A DNA stretch of 64,000 nt from Pontibacter indicus. GTDB taxonomy: Bacteria; Bacteroidota; Bacteroidia; Cytophagales; Hymenobacteraceae. Numbering within the stretch: the first letter of the stretch is position 1; each line of letters begins with the position of its first letter. The notes beneath the pieces were generated by a model that worked only from the letters and a program-made list of their open reading frames with translations, had not been told where the DNA came from and did not search any database. The position numbers and the translations under genes were made by a program. Below are positions 45,880-53,900 of the stretch, piece after piece. The stretch spans positions 186,001 to 250,000 of the forward strand of contig NZ_FTPP01000004.1 of NCBI RefSeq assembly GCF_900156345.1. Direction: 5' to 3'.

Positions 45880-46300
45880 GGCCCCTACCCCACGGATTTA
45901 CAGGATGTTGGCGGATGCCGTGTGACCCCATCCCAACCTTCCCCTAAAAAAAGAGGAAGGAGCGGTGCACGATTGACATCCCCCTGCCCCCGTCAAAGCG
46001 AGACTTTTTGTAACTGCTACCCAATAGGTATGGCTTCGTTGTTTCTGTCATAAAACACTGGCACGCATCGGAAGACTAACTTGCACGCTCACGATGAAAA
46101 AGTAGCGGTACCAAGTGCGCCTTACGACGCTTCACTGTTGGGGGTGAAGGGATCCCCCTGTCAAGAGCGTTTAGTGACTGGGGGTAGGGGCCCTCGATTT
46201 GGAGCGTCTTGACTTTTTTGCCTTCTTTTTGTGTCAAGACAAAAGAAGGTGCCCGCCGCATAGGCGAAGCTATGAAACAAAGCACGTTGCAATACCTGCA
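45880..46300 (+). repeat. Composite extragenic element, copy C
   Basis: Within the 765-bp gap 45661-46425. Shares with copy A: ACATCCCCCTGCCCCC (45977), GGAAGACTAACTTGCACGCT (46069), GTGCGCCTTACGACGCTTCACTG (46107, split), the core GTCTTGAC (46206-46213) and GTCAAGAC (46233-46240). The inner stem reads CCTTCTTTT/AAAAGAAGG instead of TTACTTTTT/AAAAAGTAA, so pairing is kept although the bases differ. The nested unit TGGGGGTAGGGGCCCTCGA is at 46179-46197, a different place from copy B. A frame here reading FCLDTKRRQKSQDAP is accidental. Confidence 0.75.
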
Positions 46301-46425
46301 AAGTAGCTACGCCAGTTGCAAACTGGCCACATTCACAAGTGGCACTAATGCTAAACTTGCGGTATAACAAGCCGGCAAGCATAGACAATTGATTTTGATA
46401 TATTTACTGAACAAGTAAGCACATA

Positions 46426-47340
46426 ATGAAACGAATTTTTACGCAAGCATTTACACTACTGCTCGGTTGCGGCCTGCTAGCAAGCTGCGCCACAAACCCC
46501 TACGCCGCGACAAACAAATCGCATAAGAAACAGGCCAAAGCCTATGCCAAATCGCTGCTGGCTATACCTGCGGCCCCGACCGGAGAGCATACCTATCCGC
46601 AAGGTGATTACTGGGTCGGTACGACCAATTTCAACCTGCGCAAGCCGAACTTTGTGATCATCCACCACACGGCGCAGAACTCCACGGAGCATACCTTGAA
46701 GACCTTCACGATGCCCTCTACCAAGGTGAGTTCGCACTACGTGATCGGGCGCGACGGCAAGGTATACCAGATGTTACACGACCACATGCGAGCCTGGCAT
46801 GGCGGTAACAGCAGGTGGGGCAGCAACACCGATCTTAATTCTTCTTCGATAGGTATAGAATTGGATAACAACGGCTCGGAGCCCTTCCCGGAACCGATGA
46901 TCAACAGCCTGATCGCGGTGTTGGGCAAGCTCAAGAAAGAGCACGGCATTCCTGCCGAGAACTTTATCGGTCACGCTGACATTGCCCCAGCACGTAAGGT
47001 CGATCCAAGTCCACTATTCCCATGGAAGACGCTGGCCGACAATGGCTTTGGGTTGTGGTATGACGAGGATGTGCTGGAAAAAGAACAGGTGCTGCGCGAA
47101 GTGGCTGTAGGCGGTGAAGGAGACCAAACGCCTTTACTCGTGCTGGAGACAGTACCGAAATATACCCTTCCTGAAAATTTTAACCCAATGGATGCCCTGC
47201 GCATTATTGGCTACGATGTGCGTAACCCCGAGGCAGCCGTGCGGGCTTTTAAGATCCATTTTATACAGAATGATATAAACAGTCCGCTGACGGAGGATGA
47301 GAAGCTGATTCTTTATAACCTGTATCAGAAGTATTTGTAA
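46426..47340 (+). CDS. N-acetylmuramoyl-L-alanine amidase, AmiD/AmpD-like lipoprotein
   Basis: 304 aa lipoprotein (GLLASCATNP). Amidase_2 domain about 70-215: NFVIIHHTAQNS (first zinc His), SSHYVIGRDGKVYQML, RAWHGGNSRWG, SSIGIELDNNG, FIGHADIAPARKVDPSPLFPW (second His and Asp ligand). The C-terminal about 70 residues (PMDALRIIGYDVRN...LTEDEKLILYNLYQKYL) look like the peptidoglycan-binding helix bundle of E. coli AmiD. Probably an outer-membrane-anchored amidase that removes peptides from MurNAc or anhydroMurNAc. It starts a forward run of murein-peptide genes. Confidence 0.92.
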   Translation: MKRIFTQAFTLLLGCGLLASCATNPYAATNKSHKKQAKAYAKSLLAIPAAPTGEHTYPQGDYWVGTTNFNLRKPNFVIIHHTAQNSTEHTLKTFTMPSTKVSSHYVIGRDGKVYQMLHDHMRAWHGGNSRWGSNTDLNSSSIGIELDNNGSEPFPEPMINSLIAVLGKLKKEHGIPAENFIGHADIAPARKVDPSPLFPWKTLADNGFGLWYDEDVLEKEQVLREVAVGGEGDQTPLLVLETVPKYTLPENFNPMDALRIIGYDVRNPEAAVRAFKIHFIQNDINSPLTEDEKLILYNLYQKYL

Positions 47341-47369
47341 ATTGAAGTGTCAATTCACATTCCACTCGT

Positions 47370-48719
47370 ATGATCAAACCGCTACTCACCCGCTATACCT
47401 TAAAACTCTTCTCCTGCCTCGGCCTGCTCTTTTTGCTGGGCTGTAGCGCGGCTAAACCTGTGGCCGAAGCGCCTGCGCCTTACGGACCGACTGTGATACA
47501 GCAGCGGGTGCTGGAAGTGGAGGCGCAGCAGCAGAGCTTTGTAGGCTTCGTGCTCTACGATCCGGAATTGGGCAAGGCAGTGGTCGAACACAACGCCGAC
47601 AAGTATTTCGTGCCGGCTTCCAACACCAAGTTGTTCACGTTTTATGCGGCTTCCAAAATGCTGGGCGACTCCATCCCTGCGCTCAAGTACGTGGCCAAAG
47701 GCGACTCGCTGATCTTCTGGGGCACCGGCGATCCGACTTTCACGCACATGGACCTGAAAAACAATATCGCCTACGACTTCCTGAAGAACCGAAAGGAAAA
47801 ACTCTACTACATAGAAGCGCCCATGACTAGCACGGCCTTCGCCACGAACTGGGGCTGGGACGATTACAATTATTACTACCAACCGGAGCGAAGCGCTTTC
47901 CCGATCCACGGCAACATCGTGAAGTTCAAAAAAGACAGTGCCTCCGCCTATACCACAACACCCGCCTTCTTCAACAAGAACGTGATGCCGGATACTACCA
48001 GGAACGCCCACCGCGACACCTTCCGGAGGGCATGGCGAACCAACGACATTGCCTATAACCCGAAACGTGCTGCCGTTGCCTTCTCGCAGGAAGTGCCTTT
48101 TATCACCTCGCCTGAGCTGACGGTACAACTACTGGCAGATACCCTGAAGCGCCCCGTAAAACTGGTGAAGCGTCCTATACCTGCGGGCGGAAAGGTGCTC
48201 TATGGTCTGCCGGCCGACACCGTTTTCAAGCGCATGCTGCAGGTAAGCGACAACCTGATGGCAGAGCAGTTGATGATCCTGGGTTATGGCACTCTTTCTG
48301 ATACCTTGTCGGTAGAGCGGGCCATCCGCTACGCCGTGAAAAACTACCTGTCGGACCTGCCGGATGCGCCGGTATGGATAGACGGCTCCGGCCTCTCAAG
48401 CATGAACATGTTCACCCCGCGCAGCATCATCGTGCTCCTGCAGAAAATGTATGCCGAGCGCCCGAAAGAGAGGCTCCTGCCGATGCTGGCCGTGGGCGGA
48501 AGACCAGGTACCTTCCGGAACATCTATAAAGCAGACGTGCCCTTTGTGTTCGGCAAATCCGGCACGCTGGCACACGTACACAACCAAAGTGGCTACATCA
48601 TGACCAAAAGTGGTAAATTGTTGATGTACAGTTTTATGAATAACAACTTCAAGACATCTTCGTCAGAAATCAGAAATGCCATGGAGCGCATCATGACCGA
48701 GGTGCACGAGAAGTATTAA
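47370..48719 (+). CDS. dacB: D-alanyl-D-alanine carboxypeptidase/endopeptidase (PBP4, peptidase S13)
   Basis: 449 aa with a lipoprotein-type signal (LFLLGCSAAK). The three penicillin-binding motifs are present: SxxK as PASNTKLF (about residue 86), SxN as SDNLMAEQ (about 293) and KSG in FGKSGTLAH (about 396). Family S13 enzymes remove the terminal D-Ala and can cut 4-3 cross-links. Encoded 29 bp after the amidase, so both are likely made together to trim stem peptides before uptake. Confidence 0.9.
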   Translation: MIKPLLTRYTLKLFSCLGLLFLLGCSAAKPVAEAPAPYGPTVIQQRVLEVEAQQQSFVGFVLYDPELGKAVVEHNADKYFVPASNTKLFTFYAASKMLGDSIPALKYVAKGDSLIFWGTGDPTFTHMDLKNNIAYDFLKNRKEKLYYIEAPMTSTAFATNWGWDDYNYYYQPERSAFPIHGNIVKFKKDSASAYTTTPAFFNKNVMPDTTRNAHRDTFRRAWRTNDIAYNPKRAAVAFSQEVPFITSPELTVQLLADTLKRPVKLVKRPIPAGGKVLYGLPADTVFKRMLQVSDNLMAEQLMILGYGTLSDTLSVERAIRYAVKNYLSDLPDAPVWIDGSGLSSMNMFTPRSIIVLLQKMYAERPKERLLPMLAVGGRPGTFRNIYKADVPFVFGKSGTLAHVHNQSGYIMTKSGKLLMYSFMNNNFKTSSSEIRNAMERIMTEVHEKY

Positions 48720-48730
48720 GAACCTTTATA

Positions 48731-48856
48731 GCGCAAGCGAGGAGGCTCGCGCCATGTATAAAATAAGCATTAAGGTTTGCCAGATACCTCAGCTATATAC
48801 CTTTAAACACACGCGGCGGGACGCCGCTGAAATAGCTCACACTCGCGGGACGCGAG
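48731..48856. repeat. Cluster of short GC-rich palindromes
   Basis: Three hairpins in the gap between dacB and the epimerase gene: GCGAG/CTCGC (48737-48750), GCGGCG-GGA-CGCCGC (48813-48827) and CTCGCG-GGA-CGCGAG (48842-48856). The last two share the core GCGGGACGC with a GGA loop. Similar GCGCGA...CTCGCGCC units occur at 16741 and 34579, so these are REP-like units. Confidence 0.5.
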
Positions 48857-48919
48857 CGAGGGCAGTAGATTAGCTTAATCAACTATTACCAATCACCAAT
48901 CAGCAATAAACAATCAACC

Positions 48920-49936
48920 ATGAAACTAACGATACGCTCTTTTGACCTGCCGCTGCGGCACACCTTCACCATCTCCTACGACTCCCGCGATGTGCAGCCA
49001 ACCATGATTGTGGAGCTGCAGCACGGCGAGCACAAAGGCTACGGCGAGGCGACCAGCAATCCCTACTACGGCTTCACCATTGAGAGCATGACCGCAGCGC
49101 TCGAAAGCATCCGCGAGAAAATCGAGTCCACGGAGCTGACTTCGCCGGAGGAGTTCTGGGCACAAATGCAGCCCCATCTGGCGGACCAGCCTTTTGCCCT
49201 CTGCGCACTCGACCTGGCGGCCAACGACCTGTTCGGCAAAATGAAAGGCCAGCCGCTCTACAAAATCTGGGGACTGGAGGCCAAGAACATGCCGCTCACC
49301 AACTATACCATCGGCATCGCCTCTATCGATAACATGGTGAAAAAGCTGCAGGAAATGCCCTGGCCGCTTTACAAGATCAAGCTGGGCACCAAAGAAGACG
49401 TAGCCATCATCAAGGAGCTGCGCAAGCATACCGATGCCATTTTCCGTGTGGATGCTAACTGCGCCTGGGGTGTGGAAGAGACGATCGAAAACTCGAAGCA
49501 ATTGAAGGAACTGGGTGTGCAGTTTATTGAGCAGCCCATGAAGGCCGATGATCTGGAAGGTATGAAAGAGGTATACAAGCGCTCCGAGCTGCCCCTGATC
49601 GCAGACGAGAGCTGCATCACCGAGAGTGACGTGGCCAAGTGCCACGGCTTGTTCCATGGCGTGAACATCAAGCTCACCAAATGCGGCGGCCTGACGCCTG
49701 CCCGCCGCATGATTGCCGAAGCCAAGAGTCTGGGCATGAAAGTGATGGTAGGTTGCATGACGGAGTCCAGCGTGGGTATATCGGCCATCGCGCAGCTGCT
49801 GCCGATGCTCGACTACGTGGACATGGACGGTGCCCTGCTGCTAAGCAAAGACATTGCCGCCGGCGTCACCATCGACTACGGCAAAGTGAGCTACAGCGAA
49901 AACGTGAACGGTACAGGTGTTGTCCTGACAGCCTAA
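48920..49936 (+). CDS. Dipeptide epimerase (L-Ala-D/L-Glu epimerase)
   Basis: 338 aa, enolase superfamily, muconate-lactonising subgroup. Catalytic layout: YKIKLGT (K152 and K154), metal ligands Asp in RVDANCAW (about 178), Glu in EQPM (about 204), Asp in ADESC (about 229), and the second base Lys in KLTKCGG (about 251-254). Related to E. coli YcjG and B. subtilis YkfB, which convert murein-derived L-Ala-D-Glu to L-Ala-L-Glu. Neighbours (amidases, DD-peptidase, NlpC/P60 peptidase) make this specificity likely, though dipeptide epimerases vary. Its stop codon overlaps the next start (TAATG). Confidence 0.9.
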   Translation: MKLTIRSFDLPLRHTFTISYDSRDVQPTMIVELQHGEHKGYGEATSNPYYGFTIESMTAALESIREKIESTELTSPEEFWAQMQPHLADQPFALCALDLAANDLFGKMKGQPLYKIWGLEAKNMPLTNYTIGIASIDNMVKKLQEMPWPLYKIKLGTKEDVAIIKELRKHTDAIFRVDANCAWGVEETIENSKQLKELGVQFIEQPMKADDLEGMKEVYKRSELPLIADESCITESDVAKCHGLFHGVNIKLTKCGGLTPARRMIAEAKSLGMKVMVGCMTESSVGISAIAQLLPMLDYVDMDGALLLSKDIAAGVTIDYGKVSYSENVNGTGVVLTA

Positions 49937-51003
49937 TGGCCAGCAAGGTATACACGGACCAATTGCCGGGCCGCACCCTGGTGGTGGAAGGAGAGGAGTT
50001 CCTGTTTTTCAGCGGGACCTCCTACCTGGGTATACCTGTCAACGAGGCTTTCCGAAACTGCGTGCTGGAAGGGATGGCCCGCTATGGGACCAACTACTCC
50101 AGCTCCCGCAACTCCAACCTGCAGCTGCGGGTGTTTGAGGAGACGGAGGAGTATCTGGCCAGGTATACCGGCGCAGAGGCGGCCTTTACCATGTCGTCGG
50201 GTTACCTGGCGGGGCAGGCGCTGGTGCAGGCGCTGCAGGGGAGCGGACATTTCATCTACGCTCCCAACACGCACCCGGCCCTCTGGCGCAGCACCGCCGA
50301 CGAAGTCACCGGCGATTACGACGCCTGGGTTGGACCCATGCTGCAAAAATTACAGGGCTTGCAGGAGGAGCATGTCATCCTGGTTTGCAATTCCCTCGAT
50401 CCGCTCAAGGCCCGGAACCACGGTTTTAGCTGGCTCAGCGCTTTGCCTGCCAATAAGCAGATTACGCTGATCGTAGACGATTCGCATGGCTTCGGGGTGA
50501 CGGGAGAGGACGGCAACGGGGTATACACACAGCTCAAAGCCCGGCTACAACCCAACGTGCGGCTGGTCGTGGCCAGCTCCATGGGCAAAGCGCTGGGTAT
50601 ACCTGCCGGCGTCGTGCTGGGGGATAAGGAACTGGTCGACAAGCTGCGGCATAGCCATTATTTTGGCGGAGCGTCCCCGGCTATACCGGCCTACCTGTAT
50701 GCCTTTTTAAAATGTGAGTCCGTGTTCCAGGAAGCCCGGGAGAAGCTGTATGCCAACATCGCTTATTTTCTGGCGCATTTGGAGAGGCCCGGGCAATTCA
50801 GTTACTTTGAAAGGTATCCGGTTTTTGGGGTGCGTGAACACCGCTTAGCGGCGTACCTGCAGGAGCATGGCGTGATCATCTCCAGCTTCCGCTACCCAAC
50901 GCCTGCCGATGACCCGATAACACGGGTTATCCTCAACAGCGCGCACACGGAGCAGGATATCCGGCGATTAACAGAGCTGATTAATCACTTTGACAGACCT
51001 TAA
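49936..51003 (+). CDS. PLP-dependent aminotransferase-fold enzyme (alpha-oxoamine synthase-like)
   Basis: 355 aa. The ATG at 49936 overlaps the epimerase stop as TAATG; an open stretch upstream of it only mirrors the epimerase gene. PLP fold type I features: NYSSSRNSNLQLRVFEETEE and MSSGYLAGQA (early), DDSHGFGVTGEDG (cofactor Asp/His) and VASSMGKALGIPAG (Lys Schiff base). It resembles 8-amino-7-oxononanoate synthase and 2-amino-3-ketobutyrate ligase but is shorter. Tight coupling to the dipeptide epimerase suggests a role with L-Ala, D-Glu or their dipeptide. The reaction is not known from sequence. Confidence 0.75.
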   Translation: MASKVYTDQLPGRTLVVEGEEFLFFSGTSYLGIPVNEAFRNCVLEGMARYGTNYSSSRNSNLQLRVFEETEEYLARYTGAEAAFTMSSGYLAGQALVQALQGSGHFIYAPNTHPALWRSTADEVTGDYDAWVGPMLQKLQGLQEEHVILVCNSLDPLKARNHGFSWLSALPANKQITLIVDDSHGFGVTGEDGNGVYTQLKARLQPNVRLVVASSMGKALGIPAGVVLGDKELVDKLRHSHYFGGASPAIPAYLYAFLKCESVFQEAREKLYANIAYFLAHLERPGQFSYFERYPVFGVREHRLAAYLQEHGVIISSFRYPTPADDPITRVILNSAHTEQDIRRLTELINHFDRP

Positions 51004-51109
51004 TCTTGAAATTAGCTGGTAATCGAAAGCTTGAACAGCACCAGCATGATTTCGACCTAACCATATTCAACTAAACCTAGATACCCTTTAACAGGGAAAC
51101 CTGCATTTC

Positions 51110-52375
51110 ATGGAAGAAACCACCACCGCTACAACACCCCTCATCACCAACGACGCCGTCGTGCTGGGTATACTTATCGTCATCCTGGCTATTATTTTCA
51201 AAACATCATCCAGCGAACGCACTGTCTTCAAGAAGTTCTACTCGGTGGTACCCTCGCTCTTGCTGTGTTACCTCATCCCGAGTTTGCTCAACTCGCTCAA
51301 CATCATCTCCGGCGAAACCTCCGCCTTGTATGGCATGGCCTCGCGCTACCTGCTGCCGGCAAGTTTGGTGCTGTTCACCATCAGCCTCGACCTGAAGGAG
51401 ATCTGGAAACTGCGCCACAAAGCGGGACTTATGTTCATCACAGGCACGGTCGGTATTATTATTGGCGGTCCGCTGGCTATCCTCATCGTCTCCACGTTTG
51501 CCCCTGATATTGTAGGGGGAGCGGGGCCTGACGCTGTGTGGCGTGGACTGACGACCATTGCAGGCAGCTGGATTGGTGGCGGTGCCAACCAATTGGCGAT
51601 GTACGAAGTTTTCCAGCCTAGTCCGAACTTATTCTCGGCCGTGATCGCCGTAGACGTGATTGTGGCTAATATCTGGATGGCGGTGCTACTGTATGGGGCG
51701 GGCAGGTCAGAAAAGATCGACGCTTTCTTTAAGGCTGACAGCTCTGCTGTGAATGAACTGAAAGACAAGATTGAGCGCTACCGCAAGAGCATCATGCGCG
51801 TGCCAACTATGCCCGACCTGATGCTGATCGCAGGTATAGGCTTCGGTCTGACGGGTGTGGCGCACTTCTTTGCCGATATCATTGCACCCTGGATCGCTGA
51901 GAATGCGCCATACCTGGAGCAGTTCAGCTTAACCTCCGGCTTCTTCTGGCTGGTGGTGTTGGCTACTACATTCGGTATGCTGCTGTCCACTACCAAGGCT
52001 CGTAATCTGGAAGGAGCGGGGGCATCGCGTATAGCCAGCATTTTCCTCTACATCCTGGTGGCGACCATTGGCATGCAGATGGACGTGACCGCCATTGTGA
52101 GTCAGCCGGGTCTGTTCCTGGTCGGCATCATCTGGATTTCTATCCACATGCTGGTGCTTTTCATTGTGGGCAAGCTCGTGAAGGCGCCATTCTTCTTCCT
52201 GGCAGTGGGCAGTCAGGCCAATGTGGGTGGTGCTGCCTCGGCTCCGATTGTGGCTGCTGCCTTTCATCCGGCACTGGCTCCGGTAGGGGTACTGCTCGCG
52301 ATACTGGGCTATGCCGTGGGTACCTACGGGGCCTATATCTCCGGTATACTCATGCAGATGGTGGCGCCTCAGTAA
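51110..52375 (+). CDS. DUF819 family membrane protein
   Basis: 421 aa, about 10-11 transmembrane helices. DUF819 landmarks: YGMASRYLLPASLVLFTISLDLK, AGSWIGGGANQLAMYEVFQ and ATIGMQMDVTAI, ending with KAPFFFLAVGSQANVGGAASAPIVA. The fold resembles inward-facing anion/secondary carriers. Its place between the epimerase-PLP pair and the NlpC/P60 gene suggests uptake of murein di- or tripeptides, or export of an amino acid, but no transport substrate is established for the family as far as can be said here. Confidence 0.8.
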   Translation: MEETTTATTPLITNDAVVLGILIVILAIIFKTSSSERTVFKKFYSVVPSLLLCYLIPSLLNSLNIISGETSALYGMASRYLLPASLVLFTISLDLKEIWKLRHKAGLMFITGTVGIIIGGPLAILIVSTFAPDIVGGAGPDAVWRGLTTIAGSWIGGGANQLAMYEVFQPSPNLFSAVIAVDVIVANIWMAVLLYGAGRSEKIDAFFKADSSAVNELKDKIERYRKSIMRVPTMPDLMLIAGIGFGLTGVAHFFADIIAPWIAENAPYLEQFSLTSGFFWLVVLATTFGMLLSTTKARNLEGAGASRIASIFLYILVATIGMQMDVTAIVSQPGLFLVGIIWISIHMLVLFIVGKLVKAPFFFLAVGSQANVGGAASAPIVAAAFHPALAPVGVLLAILGYAVGTYGAYISGILMQMVAPQ

Positions 52376-52458
52376 CGAATTATTATAGAAAGATAAATGT
52401 TTAGTGAATAATGCTGTTGCCGGCCTCTTTTGCCGGCAAACGATTAAAAACCGATACT

Positions 52459-53667
52459 ATGATTAAAAAGAATTCTTTCGTGCTGTTGTTTTTGCTAGTG
52501 CTTGCTTCCTGCGCCGGCACACAAAGCACCACTACCGAGTCCAGCGCAGCGGTTAAAGCTGAAGCTGCCGTTTCGCCGGCCAAAACGCACATCGATGCGG
52601 TGCGTCAGCAGTTTGCTCCTGACAAGCGGGTAGCACTGTTTGATGTAGAGGCTAACGGAAACGTGCTGCGTGGCGAAACCAACATGCCGGAAGCCAAGGC
52701 TGACCTGGTGAAACGCCTGCAGGCGGCGGGAGTAAGCTTTGTTGACAGTGTACAGGTATTGCCGGAGGCCTCGCTCGAAGGCAAGCACCAGGCGATTGTC
52801 ACCATTTCTGTGGCCAATCTGCGCTCACAGCCAAAGCACTCCGCTGAACTGGCGACGCAGGCGACCATGGGCACCCCGCTGAAGGTATGGAAGAAGAAAG
52901 ACGGCTGGTACCTGGTGCAGACGCCGGACCAGTACCTGTCGTGGGTAGATTATGGCGGTGTGGCGCTGATGGATCAGACGGCCTTCAACAGCTGGCAGCA
53001 GGGCAAAAAGCTGATCTATACCAAGACCTATGGCTTTGCCTATGCCAAAGCTGATAAAGCAGCCACTACGGTATCGGACATGGTGTACGGCGACGTGTTG
53101 GTACAGAAAAACAAAACGAAGGACTTTTATGAAGTGAGCTTTCCGGATGGCCGCACAGGCTTTATCTCCGCTGCCGAAGCCATTGATTATAAAGAATGGG
53201 TAGCCAGCCGCAAACCAACTGAGGAGAACCTGGTGGCTTCAAGCAAGGAAATGCTCGGCATGCCCTACCTGTGGGGCGGCACATCCGTGAAAGGTATGGA
53301 CTGCAGTGGCTTTACCAAAACGATCTTCTTTATGAACGGACTGGTGTTGCCGCGTGACGCTTCGCAGCAGGTGCACATTGGGGAGTTGGTAGACACTAAG
53401 AGTGGATGGGACAACATGCGTCCGGGCGACCTGTTGTTCTTCGGCTCGCCTGCCAAAGACGGTAAGCCGGAGCGCGTGGTGCACGTAGGCATGTGGATTG
53501 GCGGCAACCAGGAGTTCATCCACTCTGCTGGTCGTGTACGCATCAACAGCATGAACCCTTCGGCTGCAAATCACGATGCCTTTGAACTCGGCCGCTTCCT
53601 GCGCGCTAAGCGTGTATCGCCGGAGGCCACGCTGGTAGATTTGCGCGAAAAGTCGCTGTACGAATAA
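52459..53667 (+). CDS. NlpC/P60 cysteine peptidase lipoprotein (YkfC-like)
   Basis: 402 aa using the ATG at 52459, which is followed by a lipoprotein signal (LLFLLVLASCAG); an earlier ATG at 52411 adds 16 non-signal residues. Two bacterial-SH3-like modules (about 110-175, VANLRSQPKHSAELATQATMG; and about 180-245) precede the NlpC/P60 domain (about 260-385) with Cys in MDCSGFTK (about 282) and His in VVHVGMW (about 341). YkfC-type enzymes cut gamma-D-Glu-diamino-acid bonds and release L-Ala-D-Glu, the substrate of the neighbouring epimerase. The two-SH3 + NlpC layout matches that group. Confidence 0.9.
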   Translation: MIKKNSFVLLFLLVLASCAGTQSTTTESSAAVKAEAAVSPAKTHIDAVRQQFAPDKRVALFDVEANGNVLRGETNMPEAKADLVKRLQAAGVSFVDSVQVLPEASLEGKHQAIVTISVANLRSQPKHSAELATQATMGTPLKVWKKKDGWYLVQTPDQYLSWVDYGGVALMDQTAFNSWQQGKKLIYTKTYGFAYAKADKAATTVSDMVYGDVLVQKNKTKDFYEVSFPDGRTGFISAAEAIDYKEWVASRKPTEENLVASSKEMLGMPYLWGGTSVKGMDCSGFTKTIFFMNGLVLPRDASQQVHIGELVDTKSGWDNMRPGDLLFFGSPAKDGKPERVVHVGMWIGGNQEFIHSAGRVRINSMNPSAANHDAFELGRFLRAKRVSPEATLVDLREKSLYE

Positions 53668-53695
53668 GGTATAAGCACTTTTGAGTTTGATAATT

Positions 53696-53730
53696 AAAAA
53701 AGGCAGTAGCGGGAGTTACTGCCTTTTTTT
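53696..53730 (+). terminator. Strong terminator after the NlpC/P60 gene
   Basis: AAAAAAGGCAGTA (53696-53708) pairs perfectly with TACTGCCTTTTTT (53717-53729) and is followed by further T. Confidence 0.92.
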
Positions 53731-53843
53731 ATGCTTTATCATAAGAAGAACTGATTATGTTTTTGCAAAAGTTGCTATAACTATACATCATTTGAGTAAA
53801 ATTTAACGTAATCATAATTAACTTTACTAAAAATTTGATAAAA

Positions 53844-53857
53844 GTATTTGCAAATAC
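53844..53857. promoter_or_regulatory. Palindromic operator candidate before the ROK gene
   Basis: GTATTTGCAAATAC is a perfect 14-bp palindrome, 43 bases before the start. Its TATTT/AAATA halves resemble NagC/Mlc-type ROK sites, suggesting autoregulation. The half-site recurs before the NagZ-like gene. Confidence 0.55.
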
Positions 53858-53900
53858 CTCAAAACTTCCTCACCTTTATAGTATAACACCAAACTGACAT

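Noticed and set aside
46161..46388. Minus-strand frame with FCLDTKRRQKSQDAP in copy C
   Set aside because: It is a translation of the repeat hairpin; similar accidental frames recur wherever the element occurs.
49639..49935. Upstream extension of the PLP enzyme frame
   Set aside because: This region codes for the epimerase in another frame; the ATG at 49936 overlapping its stop is the natural start.
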